Shown here: positions 42,704 to 51,920 of the stretch, one piece after another
How the letters are laid out: each line of letters starts with the position of its first letter
How positions within the stretch are numbered: position 1 is the stretch's first letter
Source: CANKBT01 sp038235705
GTDB lineage: Bacteria; Actinomycetota; Actinomycetes; Mycobacteriales; SCTD01
Assembly: GCA_038235705.1 (NCBI GenBank)
Contig: JBBSTR010000005.1
Location: forward strand, 11,566-75,565
Direction of reading: 5' to 3'
Length of the DNA stretch: 64,000 bases
Notes under the pieces: generated by a model
Databases searched by the model: none
The model's input: only the letters and a program-made list of their open reading frames with translations
What the model was told of the DNA's origin: nothing
Program-made: the position numbers and the translations under genes

Positions 42704-45700
42704 TTAGGCCCGCAGGCGCAGCCCACGTGGGGTCGGGGAGAAGCCCGCGTGCTCGAGCGCCAGGCCCAGCGGCGAGGTCAGGGCGGGCTCGCCGTCGGCC
42801 TTCTCCACGGTGAGCTTTCCGAGTGCGCCGTCGCGGACGGCGAGGGCGAGCGCATCGGCAGCCGGGGCCACGCACGTCTCGTCGTCGGTGAACGACAGCA
42901 GCGTCTTGCCGCCCCGCTCGACGTAGAGCACGACCCTGCCGTCGACGAGCACGACGAGCGCCCCGGCCTTACGACCGGGCCGGTGCCCCGACTCCTGCGC
43001 CGGCCAGGCGAGCGCCGCCCCGAACGGGTTCGCCGGGTCGGTCGCGGCGAGCACGACGGCGCGGGCCTCGTCTCGTCGCTTGCGCTGCGCCTGCCAGCCG
43101 CCCGGAACCGGGCTCTGCCACGCGTCGTCGTCGGACGGGGTGCGCACGGTGGCGAGCGCGCGCATCCGGTCGACCGCCCCCGGTGCCGCGAACTGCGCTG
43201 CCCCGAGGCCTTCGACGAAGTAGCCGCGTCGCACGCGCCCGGCCTCCTCGAACGCCTTGAGGACCCGGTAGACCGCAGCGAAACCTCCGGGGGTGCCTTC
43301 GGCCTGGACGGCGCCGCGGGTGACGACGCCGTGGCGATCCAGCAAGGCCTCGGCGAGGGCGTGCGTGCGGCGGGTCGGGTCCGGGTCGCGGTCCGGGAGC
43401 AACGACCAGCGACCGGCCACGGTCGGTGGGCCGGTCCGGGTCGGCATGACCGGCCGGCCGTACCGGCTGCGCTGGCGGACTGGCTGACGGGGCGAGCGGT
43501 GCGAGGTGCGGCCGGCCGCGAGCAGGGTCCGCAGCGGTCCCAAGGTGTCGTTGGTGAGGTGCCCGGACCACACCAGGTCCCAGAGCACCGCGACGAGACC
43601 GGCGTCGTCGGTGGCGCCGACCCGGTCGGACAGCTGACGGAAGAACAGTGCCTGCCCGCCGTCCAGCGCCGTCAGCACGGCCCGGTGCAGCGGGGTGTCG
43701 GACAGCTCGCCGAGCGGGGGCAGCAGCAGGTCGGCGGCGTCCGCGGTCTGCAGCGTGACCCAGCCGTCGTTGCCGGGCAGTGAGCCGCGGCCGGACCAGA
43801 GCACCTCGCCGGAGGCGGTCAGCTCGTCGAGCAGCGCGGGGGTGTAACCCAGCACGCGCTGAGGCAGCACGAGCGTCTCGAGCGCGGACGCCGGGACGGC
43901 GCATCCGGCCAGCTGTTCGACGGCGCGCAGCAACCCGTCGCTCCCACGGCCGGAGGAGCCTGCCCCGATGCCTTGCCAGGCAGGCAGGAACCGGGCGAGC
44001 GCCTCCGGCGGGACCGGCTCCACCTCTTTGCGCAGCTTCGCGAGGGATCGACGTCGCAGCATCCGGAGCACCTCGGCGTCGCACCACTCCAGGCCGCTAC
44101 CGCCAGGGCGGAACTCCCCGTGCACCACGCGACCGCTCGCGGACAGCCGGGCCAGGGCGCTGTCGACGACGGCGACGCCGAGCCCGAACCGTCGGGCGAC
44201 GTCGGCCGGCTGGAACGGTCCGTGGGTGCGGGCGAACCGGCTGACCAGGTCTCCGAGCGGGTCCTTCACCGGCTCGGTGAACGCCTCGGCCACACCGACC
44301 GGCAGCGCGGTCCCGAGCGCGTCCTGCAACCGTCCCGCGTCCTCCACCGCAGCCCACCGCTGCTCCCCGGCGACCCGCACCTTTATCAGGCGTCGGGCCG
44401 CTTCGAGCTCCTCCAGCCACGTCAAGGTCCCGCCGCGTTCCACGACCTCGACAGTGGTGAGGTCCCCGAGCCGACGCAGCAGGTCAGCGGTGGTCTCGAG
44501 GTCCTTGGCACGGCGTGACTCCGCCAGCAGCTGGACCTCGGACTCGATCTCGGCGAGCGCGTCGCCGTCGATCAGCTCGCGCAGCTCGGCCTGGCCGAGC
44601 AGCTCGGCGAGCAGTGCGCTGTCCAGCGACAGCGCCTGCGCCCGGCGCTCGGCGAGCGGCGCGTCGCCCTCGTACATGAAGGCGCCGATGTAGCCGAACA
44701 GCAACGACCGGGCGAACGGTGACGGCTGTTGCGTCTCGACCTCGACCAGCCGCACCCGGCGCGCCTGCACGTCTTCCATCAGCGACACCAGCCCCGGCAC
44801 GTCGAAGACGTCCTGCAGCACCTCGCGCATCGTCTCGAGCACCACCGGAAAGCTGCCGTACTGCGCGGCGACGCTCAGCAGCTGGGCGGAACGCTGGCGC
44901 TGCTGCCACAGGGGCGTACGACGGGTCGGGTTGCGGCGGGGCAACAGCAACGCCCGTGCCGCGCACTCGCGGAACCGGGAGGCGAACAGCGCGGACCCGC
45001 CGACCTCAGCCTGCACGGCCGGTTCCACCTCGGCGGGGTCGAACAGCGCCATCGACCCGTCCGGCGCTGACTCCGTCTCGGGCAGCCGGAGCACGATGCC
45101 GTCGTCGGCGTGCATCGACTGCACGTCCACGCCGTACGTCTCGCGCAGGCGGGCCGTCAGCGCCAGCGCCCACGGCTGGTTCACCTGCGCGCCGAACGGC
45201 GAGTGGATGCACAGCCGCCAGTCGCCCAGCTCGTCGCGGAACCGTTCGACCAGGAGGGTCCGGTCGTCCGGGAGCGACCCGGTGGCTTCGCGCTGCTCGG
45301 CGAGGTAGGCGAGCAAGTTGTCGGCGGCTCGCGCGTCCAAGCCACCTTTTCGCAGCCGTGCGGTGGCGTCCTCGGGGGACAGCGCGGCGACTTCCCGCAG
45401 GAACGCGCCAAGGGCGCGACCGAGCTCCAGCGGTCGTCCGGGCGCGTCGCCGTGCCAGTACGGCATCCGCCCTGGCTGACCCGGCGCAGGGGTGACGAGA
45501 ACCTGGTCGTGGCTGATGTCCTCGATCCGCCAGGCCGAGCTGCCGAGCAGGAAGACGTCACCCACCCGGGACTCGTAGACCATCTCCTCGTCGAGCTCAC
45601 CGACCCGGCTCTTCTTCTCTCCGACCAGGAAGACGCCGAACATGCCGCGGTCGGGGATGGTGCCGCCGCTGGTCACGGCGAGCCGCTGGGCGCCGGGCCG

Positions 45701-47332
45701 GCCGGACAGCACCCCTGTCACGCGGTCCCAGGTGATGCGCGGCCGCAGCTCGGCGAAGTCGTCGCTCGGGTAGCGGCCGGAGAGCATGTCCAGGGTGGCT
45801 TCCAGGGCTGAGGTCGGAAGGCCCGCGAACGGCGCGCTGCGCCGGACCAGCGCGGTGAGGTCCTCGACCGTCCAGTCCTCCAGCGCGACCATCGCGACGA
45901 TCTGCTGGGCGAGGACGTCCAGCGGGTTGCGCGGGTATCCGGTCGACTCGATCCCGCCGGCCACCATGCGCTCGGCGACCACCGCGCACTGCACCAGGTC
46001 TCCACGATATTTCGGAAGGATCACCCCCCGACTGACCGCACCCACCTGGTGGCCGGACCGCCCGATCCTCTGCAGCCCGCTCGCGACCGACGGTGGTGAC
46101 TCGACCTGGATCACGAGGTCGACGGCGCCCATGTCGATGCCCAGCTCGAGGGAGGAGGTGGCGACGACGGCAGGCAACCGGCCCGCCTTGAGCGCCTCCT
46201 CGATCTCGGACCTGACCTCGCGGCTGACCGAGCCGTGATGTGCCCGCGCGATCTCGACCGCGCCGGTCGGCATCCCGGTGCCGCTCTGTGCCGGTTTCTC
46301 GGCCGGGCCGCGCAGGCCGCCGGGCTTGACGCCGCTGGAGCCTTCAGGGCGGGACAGGTCCTGGACCAGGGGTTCGGGAACACCGTGGAGCCGCTCCGTG
46401 GCGATCTCGTTGAGCCGGGACGTCAGGCGCTCGGACAACCGCCGAGAGTTGGTGAAGACGATCGTCGAGCGGTGGGCCTCGATGAGGTCCACGATCCGCT
46501 CCTCGACGGCGGGCCAGATGCTCGCGGTCGGCGCTGCGCCGGCCGCCGACCCGCCCGTCCCTGAGCCGCCACCCACCGGCCCGGCGTCCTGGCCGAGCGA
46601 GGCCATGTCCTCGACCGGGACGACCACCTCGACCTCGATGGTCTTGGTCGACGGCGGCTGGACGACCACCACCTCGCGGCTGCCGCCGAGGAAGCGGGCG
46701 ACCTCGTCCAGCGGTCGCACCGTGGCGGACAGCCCGATGCGCTGCGCGGGTCGCTCGAGCAGCTCGTCGAGACGTTCCAGCGAGACGGCGAGATGGGCGC
46801 CACGCTTGGTACCGGACACCGCGTGCACCTCGTCGAGGATGACGGTCTGCACCCCCCGCAGGGAGTCTCGCGCGGCACTGGTGAGGACGAGGAAGAGCGA
46901 CTCCGGCGTCGTGATGAACACGTCCGGCGGGACCTTGTTGAACGCCCGACGCTCGCTCGCGGGGGTGTCGCCGGAGCGGATGCCGACCGTGATCTCCGGC
47001 ACCGGCAGGCCGAGGCGCTGGGCGGCCTGCCGGATCCCGGTCAACGGGCTGCGCAGGTTGCGCTCGACGTCGACCGCGAGAGCTTTGAGCGGGCTGATGT
47101 AGAGCACCCGGCACCGATGACGCGGCTCCTCAGGCGGGGCCTCGGCGGCGAGCCGGTCCAGCGACCACAGGAAGGCGGACAGCGTCTTGCCCGAGCCGGT
47201 CGGTGCGACGACCAGGGTGTCCTTGCCGCTGGAGATCGCGTCCCAGGCGCCTTCCTGAGCAGGCGTGGGTGCCTCGAAGGCGCCGGTGAACCAGGCCCGG
47301 GTCGCGGGGGAGAAGCGGTCGAGCGCTGTCAT
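42704..47332 (-). CDS. lhr: Lhr-family ATP-dependent DNA helicase
   Basis: 1542 residues, the full length of actinobacterial Lhr. Helicase motifs in the first 550 residues are Walker A TGSGKT (45-50), VILDEVH (motif II), GLSATVRP (motif III) and HHGSVS followed by ATSSLELGIDMG and RIGRSGHQ (motifs IV-VI). The remaining C-terminal domain is the Lhr-CTD with winged-helix modules. Lhr translocates 3'-to-5' on ssDNA and unwinds RNA:DNA hybrids; in mycobacteria it belongs to the mitomycin/PafBC damage response. ATG 47332 is chosen because homology starts there; the region up to 47551 lacks support. Confidence 0.95.
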   Translation of the reverse strand: MTALDRFSPATRAWFTGAFEAPTPAQEGAWDAISSGKDTLVVAPTGSGKTLSAFLWSLDRLAAEAPPEEPRHRCRVLYISPLKALAVDVERNLRSPLTGIRQAAQRLGLPVPEITVGIRSGDTPASERRAFNKVPPDVFITTPESLFLVLTSAARDSLRGVQTVILDEVHAVSGTKRGAHLAVSLERLDELLERPAQRIGLSATVRPLDEVARFLGGSREVVVVQPPSTKTIEVEVVVPVEDMASLGQDAGPVGGGSGTGGSAAGAAPTASIWPAVEERIVDLIEAHRSTIVFTNSRRLSERLTSRLNEIATERLHGVPEPLVQDLSRPEGSSGVKPGGLRGPAEKPAQSGTGMPTGAVEIARAHHGSVSREVRSEIEEALKAGRLPAVVATSSLELGIDMGAVDLVIQVESPPSVASGLQRIGRSGHQVGAVSRGVILPKYRGDLVQCAVVAERMVAGGIESTGYPRNPLDVLAQQIVAMVALEDWTVEDLTALVRRSAPFAGLPTSALEATLDMLSGRYPSDDFAELRPRITWDRVTGVLSGRPGAQRLAVTSGGTIPDRGMFGVFLVGEKKSRVGELDEEMVYESRVGDVFLLGSSAWRIEDISHDQVLVTPAPGQPGRMPYWHGDAPGRPLELGRALGAFLREVAALSPEDATARLRKGGLDARAADNLLAYLAEQREATGSLPDDRTLLVERFRDELGDWRLCIHSPFGAQVNQPWALALTARLRETYGVDVQSMHADDGIVLRLPETESAPDGSMALFDPAEVEPAVQAEVGGSALFASRFRECAARALLLPRRNPTRRTPLWQQRQRSAQLLSVAAQYGSFPVVLETMREVLQDVFDVPGLVSLMEDVQARRVRLVEVETQQPSPFARSLLFGYIGAFMYEGDAPLAERRAQALSLDSALLAELLGQAELRELIDGDALAEIESEVQLLAESRRAKDLETTADLLRRLGDLTTVEVVERGGTLTWLEELEAARRLIKVRVAGEQRWAAVEDAGRLQDALGTALPVGVAEAFTEPVKDPLGDLVSRFARTHGPFQPADVARRFGLGVAVVDSALARLSASGRVVHGEFRPGGSGLEWCDAEVLRMLRRRSLAKLRKEVEPVPPEALARFLPAWQGIGAGSSGRGSDGLLRAVEQLAGCAVPASALETLVLPQRVLGYTPALLDELTASGEVLWSGRGSLPGNDGWVTLQTADAADLLLPPLGELSDTPLHRAVLTALDGGQALFFRQLSDRVGATDDAGLVAVLWDLVWSGHLTNDTLGPLRTLLAAGRTSHRSPRQPVRQRSRYGRPVMPTRTGPPTVAGRWSLLPDRDPDPTRRTHALAEALLDRHGVVTRGAVQAEGTPGGFAAVYRVLKAFEEAGRVRRGYFVEGLGAAQFAAPGAVDRMRALATVRTPSDDDAWQSPVPGGWQAQRKRRDEARAVVLAATDPANPFGAALAWPAQESGHRPGRKAGALVVLVDGRVVLYVERGGKTLLSFTDDETCVAPAADALALAVRDGALGKLTVEKADGEPALTSPLGLALEHAGFSPTPRGLRLRA

Positions 47333-47438
47333 CGCACCATCTTCACCCCTGGGAGGAGCCGACACCCGGCGAGCGGGCCCATCCGACCAGGGCGGGGTGG
47401 ACAGGTGTCGGTGTCGTCGATGGACGAGACTGGACGCT

Positions 47439-50258
47439 GTGAGCGGCGACGTGGTGAGTGCTGACGTGACGGGCGGTCCGGGATATCCGGCCGGCTGGGA
47501 GGCGGACGCAGTCCTGTCCGACGGCGGCACGGTGCACCTGCGGCCCATCACGCCCGGCGACGCCGACCGGCTTCGGCAGTTCCACGAGCGGCTGTCGCCG
47601 GAAACCGTCTACAACCGCTTCTTCACCCCGGTCCGTTCGCTGTCCGCCCGCGACGTCGAGCGCTTCACGACGGTGGACCACGACGAGCGAGCAGCGGTCG
47701 TCGCCATCCTGCGGGACCAGATCGTGGGCGTCGTTCGCTACGCCCGCCTCCCGGACCCGGACGACGCCGAGGTGGCGGTCGTCGTCGAGGACGCGCACCA
47801 GGGACGTGGTCTCGGCGGGATGCTGCTCGAGCACCTCGAGTCGGCGGCGCGTGAGCGCGGGGTCCTGCGGTTCGTCGCGGACGTGCTCCCCGGCAACCGG
47901 CGGATGCTGGCGGTGTTCCGCGCGGCCGGGTTCGAGATCACCCGCGAGCTTGCCGATGGCTACGTCGAGCTGAGCTTCCCGATCCAGGAAACCGAGGCCT
48001 CGATCGAGGTCGTCCGCGGTCGCGAGCACCGGGCCGAGGCACGCAGCGTCGCCCGGTTGCTGGCTCCGCAGGCGGTGGCAGTCGTCGGCGCGAGCCGGGA
48101 GCCTGGGACGGCAGGGCACGAGGTGTTCCGGTCGCTGCTGCACCACGGTTTTGACGGACCGGTCTACCCGATCAACCCGTTGGCGCCGCACGTGCTGAGC
48201 GTCCGCGCGTACGCCGACGTACGGGACGTGCCGGACGAGATCGACCTCGCCGTGATCGCGGTGCCGGCCGGGCAGGTCGCCGACGCCGTACGCGCCTGCT
48301 CCGAGCAGCGCGTACGCGGGCTGGTCATCGTCTCCGGCGGGTTCCTGGACGCCGGGGAGCAGGGGCGCGAACGGCTGGACGAGGTGGTCCGGCTCGCCCG
48401 TGACGGCGGGATGCGGCTGATCGGCCCGAACGCCATGGGCATCGTCAACACCGATCCCTCGGTGTCGCTGCACGCCACGTTCGCGCCCGGCTCCCCGCCG
48501 CACGGACGGGTCGGAGTGTTCACCCAGTCCGGTGCGCTCGCCTCGACCTTCCTCGCCCTCGCCGAGCAACGGCGCCTGGGCCTGTCGACGTTCGTGTCGA
48601 TCGGGGACCGGGCGGACGTCTCCGGCAACGACCTGCTGCAGTACTGGCAGGACGACCCCGGGACCGACGTCGTCATGCTTCACCTGCAGGGCTTCGGCAA
48701 CCCGCGCAAGTTCGCGCGGGTCAGCCGGCTTTTCAGCCGCACCAAGCCGGTGGTGTGCCTCAAGAGCGGGCGAGCACACGGTGACGACGCGGTCGATGCG
48801 CTGTTCGCCTCGGCCGGCGTCATCCGGGCCGACACGCTGGCGCAGATGTTCGAGGCGGCTCAGCTGCTCACGCTGCAGCCGCTGCCGGCCGGGCCCAGGG
48901 TCGGCGTCGTCGGCACCTCGACCGCCCTGGCTGCGCTCGCCGCCGACGCGTGCCGGGCCGGAGGGCTCACGGTGCCGGAGCTGCCGGGCGGCGTGCAGCG
49001 CGCGCTGCTGCAGCTGGTCGGCACCACCGAGACGGCCAACCCGGTCGACCTCGGGCCGCTCGCCTCCGCCGCCCAGCTGCGGACCGCGCTCACCCTGGTC
49101 GCGGGCAGCGGCTGCGTGGACGCCCTGCTCGTGCTCGTGACCGCCTCCGCCGAGCACGACGCGCTCGGTGCCGCGGTCCTCGACGTGGCCCGTGAACAGG
49201 GCATCACCGTGCTCTCCAGCTTCCTCGGCGTCGACGGGGTCCCCCCTGCGCTGGAGGTCGCTGGTGGTGGGCCGACGCCGGCCGTCGACCCGGTCGATCC
49301 GGGCGATCGGGTCGACCCGCAGAGCACCGCACCGTTGCGCCTGCGCGTCCCCACACCTGCGGTGCGGTCGGGCGCGCCGACGGGGCCGGCTCGTGGTTCC
49401 GTCCCCTCTTACGCCTCGCCGGAGTCGGCGGCGCTCGCGCTCTCGCGCGCGGTGGCCTACGCGGCCTGGCGTTCCCGACCCCTGGGGGAACAGCCGGACC
49501 TGCCCGGGTTCGAGCTGGCAGCCGTGCGCCGGGTGGTCAGCGAGCTCGACCACGACGGAGCCTGGCTGCCTGCCGACAGCGCGTCCGCGGTGCTCGCCGC
49601 CGCCGGGGTACGCGTCTGGCCGACGGAGCCGGTACGGAGCCCCCACCAGGCCGTCAGCGCAGCCGGCCGGCTGGGCTGGCCGGTGGTGCTGAAGAGCCCC
49701 GACCCGCGTTGGCGCAACCGGACCGACGTCGGGGCCGTGCAGCTGGGGCTCGCGGACGAGGTCGAGCTGCGTTCGGCGTACGCCCGACTGTCGAACCTCA
49801 CGGGGAGCCCCGAGGCGCTGCTGCAACCGACCGCCCCGCCTGGCGTGTCGACCGTGATCTCACTGGTGTCCGACCCGGCTGTCGGGCCGCTGCTGTCGCT
49901 GCGGCTCGGTGGCGTCGCGGCCGACCTGCTCGCGGACCCGCTGACCACCACGCTCCCGCTCACCGACACCGCGGCGCTCGACCTGGTCCGCGGGATCCGC
50001 GGCGCGTCGTTGCTGGACGGTACGGACACGGCCGCGCTGGTCGACGTGCTGCTGCGCGTCGGTCGCCTGGCCGAGCAGGTGCCCGCGGTCGCCGCGCTGG
50101 TGCTGGACCCGGTGCTCGTCGGTGACCAGGGCGTGACGGTGCTGCACGCAGGCATCCGGCTCGCGCCTCCGGCCGACGATCCCGAGCGCGGACCGAGACG
50201 GCTCGGGGGCAGCGGGCCCGCGCACCTGCGGGGTACCGGGCCGCTGCACGTGCGATGA
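47439..50258 (+). CDS. GNAT plus NDP-forming acyl-CoA synthetase-like fusion (protein acetyltransferase type)
   Basis: 939 residues. An N-terminal GNAT domain spans about 20-180, with a V-E-D-A-H-Q-G-R-G-L-G-G acetyl-CoA loop. A CoA-binding domain (AVAVVGASR) and a succinyl-CoA-ligase-like flavodoxin domain (to about 640) follow, then an ATP-grasp region near the C-terminus (VVLKSPDP). This is the PatZ/Pat-like architecture with GNAT at the front. The phosphohistidine motif expected after the KSGR segment is absent (AHGDDAVDALFASAG), so ligase activity is probably lost and the domain may sense acetyl-CoA. GTG 47439 follows GAGACT by 7 bases. It is divergent from lhr. Confidence 0.88.
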   Translation: MSGDVVSADVTGGPGYPAGWEADAVLSDGGTVHLRPITPGDADRLRQFHERLSPETVYNRFFTPVRSLSARDVERFTTVDHDERAAVVAILRDQIVGVVRYARLPDPDDAEVAVVVEDAHQGRGLGGMLLEHLESAARERGVLRFVADVLPGNRRMLAVFRAAGFEITRELADGYVELSFPIQETEASIEVVRGREHRAEARSVARLLAPQAVAVVGASREPGTAGHEVFRSLLHHGFDGPVYPINPLAPHVLSVRAYADVRDVPDEIDLAVIAVPAGQVADAVRACSEQRVRGLVIVSGGFLDAGEQGRERLDEVVRLARDGGMRLIGPNAMGIVNTDPSVSLHATFAPGSPPHGRVGVFTQSGALASTFLALAEQRRLGLSTFVSIGDRADVSGNDLLQYWQDDPGTDVVMLHLQGFGNPRKFARVSRLFSRTKPVVCLKSGRAHGDDAVDALFASAGVIRADTLAQMFEAAQLLTLQPLPAGPRVGVVGTSTALAALAADACRAGGLTVPELPGGVQRALLQLVGTTETANPVDLGPLASAAQLRTALTLVAGSGCVDALLVLVTASAEHDALGAAVLDVAREQGITVLSSFLGVDGVPPALEVAGGGPTPAVDPVDPGDRVDPQSTAPLRLRVPTPAVRSGAPTGPARGSVPSYASPESAALALSRAVAYAAWRSRPLGEQPDLPGFELAAVRRVVSELDHDGAWLPADSASAVLAAAGVRVWPTEPVRSPHQAVSAAGRLGWPVVLKSPDPRWRNRTDVGAVQLGLADEVELRSAYARLSNLTGSPEALLQPTAPPGVSTVISLVSDPAVGPLLSLRLGGVAADLLADPLTTTLPLTDTAALDLVRGIRGASLLDGTDTAALVDVLLRVGRLAEQVPAVAALVLDPVLVGDQGVTVLHAGIRLAPPADDPERGPRRLGGSGPAHLRGTGPLHVR

Positions 50259-50272
50259 AGGCTGGTCTTCAC

Positions 50273-50278
50273 TAACGT
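50273..50278 (+). promoter_or_regulatory. Predicted leaderless -10 element of the DUF3046 gene
   Basis: TAACGT followed by 6 bases and ATG 50285, with no ribosome-binding site. Confidence 0.6.
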
Positions 50279-50284
50279 GACGGG

Positions 50285-50479
50285 ATGCGGCTGACCGAGT
50301 TCTGGCGTCGGATGGACGTCACCTTCGGACCGTCGTACTCCCGTTCGTACGCAAGGGACCAGAGCCTCGCCGCGCTCGGCTCGCGGACGGTGGAGCAGGC
50401 GCTCGAGGACGGTGACGAGGCCAAGGCGGTCTGGCGGGCCGTGGTGGCGTCCACCACTGTGCCGCCGCACGAGCGTTAG
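50285..50479 (+). CDS. DUF3046 family small protein
   Basis: 64 residues matching the actinobacterial DUF3046 family, which lies near recA in mycobacteria (Rv2738c). The block MRLTEFWRRMDVTFGPSYSRSYARD and a short helical tail (WRAVVAS) are conserved in the family. Function unknown; its association with recA suggests a DNA-damage link. The start is supported by a TAACGT hexamer 6 bases upstream. Here an SDR gene and a repeat-bearing spacer separate it from recA. Confidence 0.9.
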   Translation: MRLTEFWRRMDVTFGPSYSRSYARDQSLAALGSRTVEQALEDGDEAKAVWRAVVASTTVPPHER

Positions 50480-50528
50480 CCCTGCCTGACCGGGCAGGAC
50501 CGCTGACACATCGATTCTGAGGAGACAC

Positions 50529-51410
50529 ATGGCAGGCGTGAAGCCGCTGGAAGCCGATCTGACCGGACAGACGATCGTGATCACCGGGGCCAGCTCGGGG
50601 ATCGGAGCCGCCGCCGCCGCACGGCTGCAGCGGCTGGGCGCGACGGTCGTCCCGGTGGGGCGCTCGCCGGAGAAGACCGCCACGGTCGCCCGCGGCCTCG
50701 GGGTGGACCCAGAGGTCTGCGACTTCGCCGAGCTGGGGCAGGTCCGCGCACTGGCCGACCGGCTGCTCGAGCGCTGCCCACGCATCGACGTGCTCGCCAA
50801 CAACGCAGGCGGGCTGCTGTCCCGACGTCGGCTCACCGGCGACGGCAACGAGGCGATGCTCCAGGCCAACCACCTCGGTGCGTTCCTGCTGACCTCGCTG
50901 CTCGCCGACCGGCTGATCGGTTCGGCGCCGTCCCGCGTCGTCACGACCTCGTCGGTCGGGCACTGGTTCGGCCGGGTCGACGTCGATCACCTCGACGCGC
51001 CCAAGCCAGGTCTGCTGCCGGAGAAGGTCTGGTCCTACCGGCAGTACGGCACGACCAAGCTCGAGAACGTGCTGTTCACCCGCGAGCTGCAGCACCGGCT
51101 CGGTGACCGCGGCGTCACCTCGGTGAGCTTTCACCCAGGCGCGGTCGCGACCGAGTTCGGGCGCGACGACGTCTTCGCCAAGCTGGTCTACAACACTCCG
51201 CTCAAGAAGCTCGCGACGATCACGGCGGAGGAGGGTGCGGACACGCTGGTGTGGCTCGCCTCCGCTCCGCTCGACGAGCTGACCCCTGGGGCGTACTACG
51301 TGAAGCGCAAGGTTGCCTCCACGGCTCCTTCCGCGAGCGACACCGGGCTGGCGCGCCGGCTCTGGGAGGAGTCCGTACGCCGGGTGGGGGCTGGCCTCCC
51401 GGTCGCCTGA
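50529..51410 (+). CDS. Short-chain dehydrogenase/reductase
   Basis: 293 residues. The Rossmann NAD(P)-binding motif TGASSGIG lies near residues 20-27, NNAG near 95, and the catalytic Ser/Tyr/Lys are in TTSSVG and QYGTTK. The length and the long C-terminal region resemble retinol-dehydrogenase-like SDRs. Substrate unknown. ATG 50529 has an excellent ribosome site (GAGGAGACAC), so unlike its neighbour it has a leadered start. It sits between DUF3046 and recA, an interruption of the usual adjacency. Confidence 0.9.
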   Translation: MAGVKPLEADLTGQTIVITGASSGIGAAAAARLQRLGATVVPVGRSPEKTATVARGLGVDPEVCDFAELGQVRALADRLLERCPRIDVLANNAGGLLSRRRLTGDGNEAMLQANHLGAFLLTSLLADRLIGSAPSRVVTTSSVGHWFGRVDVDHLDAPKPGLLPEKVWSYRQYGTTKLENVLFTRELQHRLGDRGVTSVSFHPGAVATEFGRDDVFAKLVYNTPLKKLATITAEEGADTLVWLASAPLDELTPGAYYVKRKVASTAPSASDTGLARRLWEESVRRVGAGLPVA

Positions 51411-51532
51411 CCGTCCGGGGCCGCGGACCCCGGGTGGCGACCAGCGCGATCGACGACGCCTCTGGTTGCCCGGAGACCGCGACGCAAGATCATCGGAAGA
51501 TCAGCCCGTCAAGACCCCGGAATTCCGAGGCG

Positions 51533-51817
51533 TCAGACGGTCAAAGCTTCCGCTGATCTTGTGCCGGTGCCGGTGCCGGTGCCGGTCCCGGTGCCGGTGC
51601 CGGTGCCCGTGCCCGTGCGTGCCAGTGGGCCGAACCTCTGGACCGCGCGCCCGAGCAGGTTGTCCACCAGGTCGCGCCAGGTCCGTCCGTCCTCACGCAG
51701 CAGCAGGGCGCCGGGGTACGGACGGCCGTGCCGGGCGCCGGGGTGCGGACGGCCGTGCAGGGGCCGACCGTGCACTCGGGCGACGACCACGGTTGCGGCG
51801 ACCTGACACTCGGCCAC
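51533..51817 (-). CDS. Candidate small protein divergent from recA, repeat-bearing
   Basis: A 94-codon frame with GTG start 51817. CAGGGT, one base off TANNNT, sits 6 bases upstream of it. The N-terminal 60 residues look coding (VAATVVVARVHGRPLHGR...LLREDGRTWRDLVDNLLGRAVQ) and include a 9-residue repeat, HGRPHPGAR then HGRPYPGAL, from a 27-bp tandem repeat. The C-terminus runs through a hexanucleotide repeat and encodes alternating Thr-Gly. No family recognised. It may be a real small gene or a chance frame through repeats. Confidence 0.4.
   Translation of the reverse strand: MAECQVAATVVVARVHGRPLHGRPHPGARHGRPYPGALLLREDGRTWRDLVDNLLGRAVQRFGPLARTGTGTGTGTGTGTGTGTGTRSAEALTV
51561..51620. repeat. 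Hexanucleotide tandem repeat (GTGCCG)n upstream of recA
   Basis: Ten consecutive six-base units from 51561: seven exact or near-exact GTGCCG copies, with one GTCCCG and three GTGCCC/GTGCGT variants at the end. A six-base period keeps any reading frame, so copy-number change would not disrupt translation. It lies in the 574-bp spacer between the SDR gene and recA. The 122 bases before it (51411-51532) show nothing recognisable. Confidence 0.85.
51709..51762. repeat. 27-bp tandem duplication upstream of recA
   Basis: Two adjacent 27-bp units (51709-51735 and 51736-51762) with 25 identical positions. The period is a multiple of three and it encodes a 9-residue repeat in the minus-strand candidate gene. 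Confidence 0.85.
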
Positions 51818-51851
51818 CCTGATTCTGGAGGCCCGCGGCGTGTCGCGTGCA

Positions 51852-51867
51852 TCGAACGCCTGTTCGT
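51852..51867 (+). promoter_or_regulatory. LexA-type SOS box upstream of recA
   Basis: TCGAAC-GCCT-GTTCGT matches the actinobacterial SOS box TCGAAC-N4-GTTCGA in 11 of 12 fixed positions. It lies 2 bp before a TAGGGT -10 hexamer (51870-51875), so LexA would occlude that promoter. The transcript would start near 51882 and have a leader of about 100 bases. Confidence 0.85.
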
Positions 51868-51869
51868 CC

Positions 51870-51875
51870 TAGGGT
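51870..51875 (+). promoter_or_regulatory. Predicted LexA-controlled -10 element of recA
   Basis: TAGGGT immediately downstream of the SOS box. Confidence 0.55.
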
Positions 51876-51920
51876 CAGATCCTGTCCGGGTGTCCACAGG
51901 GCCCGCCGCGCCGACGCGTT

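Noticed and set aside
51561..51762. CRISPR array
   Set aside because: The repeats are directly tandem, with no unique spacers, and no cas genes are present.
51561..51806. Plus-strand frame with a Val-Pro repeat upstream of recA
   Set aside because: It is simply the hexanucleotide repeat read in another frame, with no coding-like sequence after it and no promoter.
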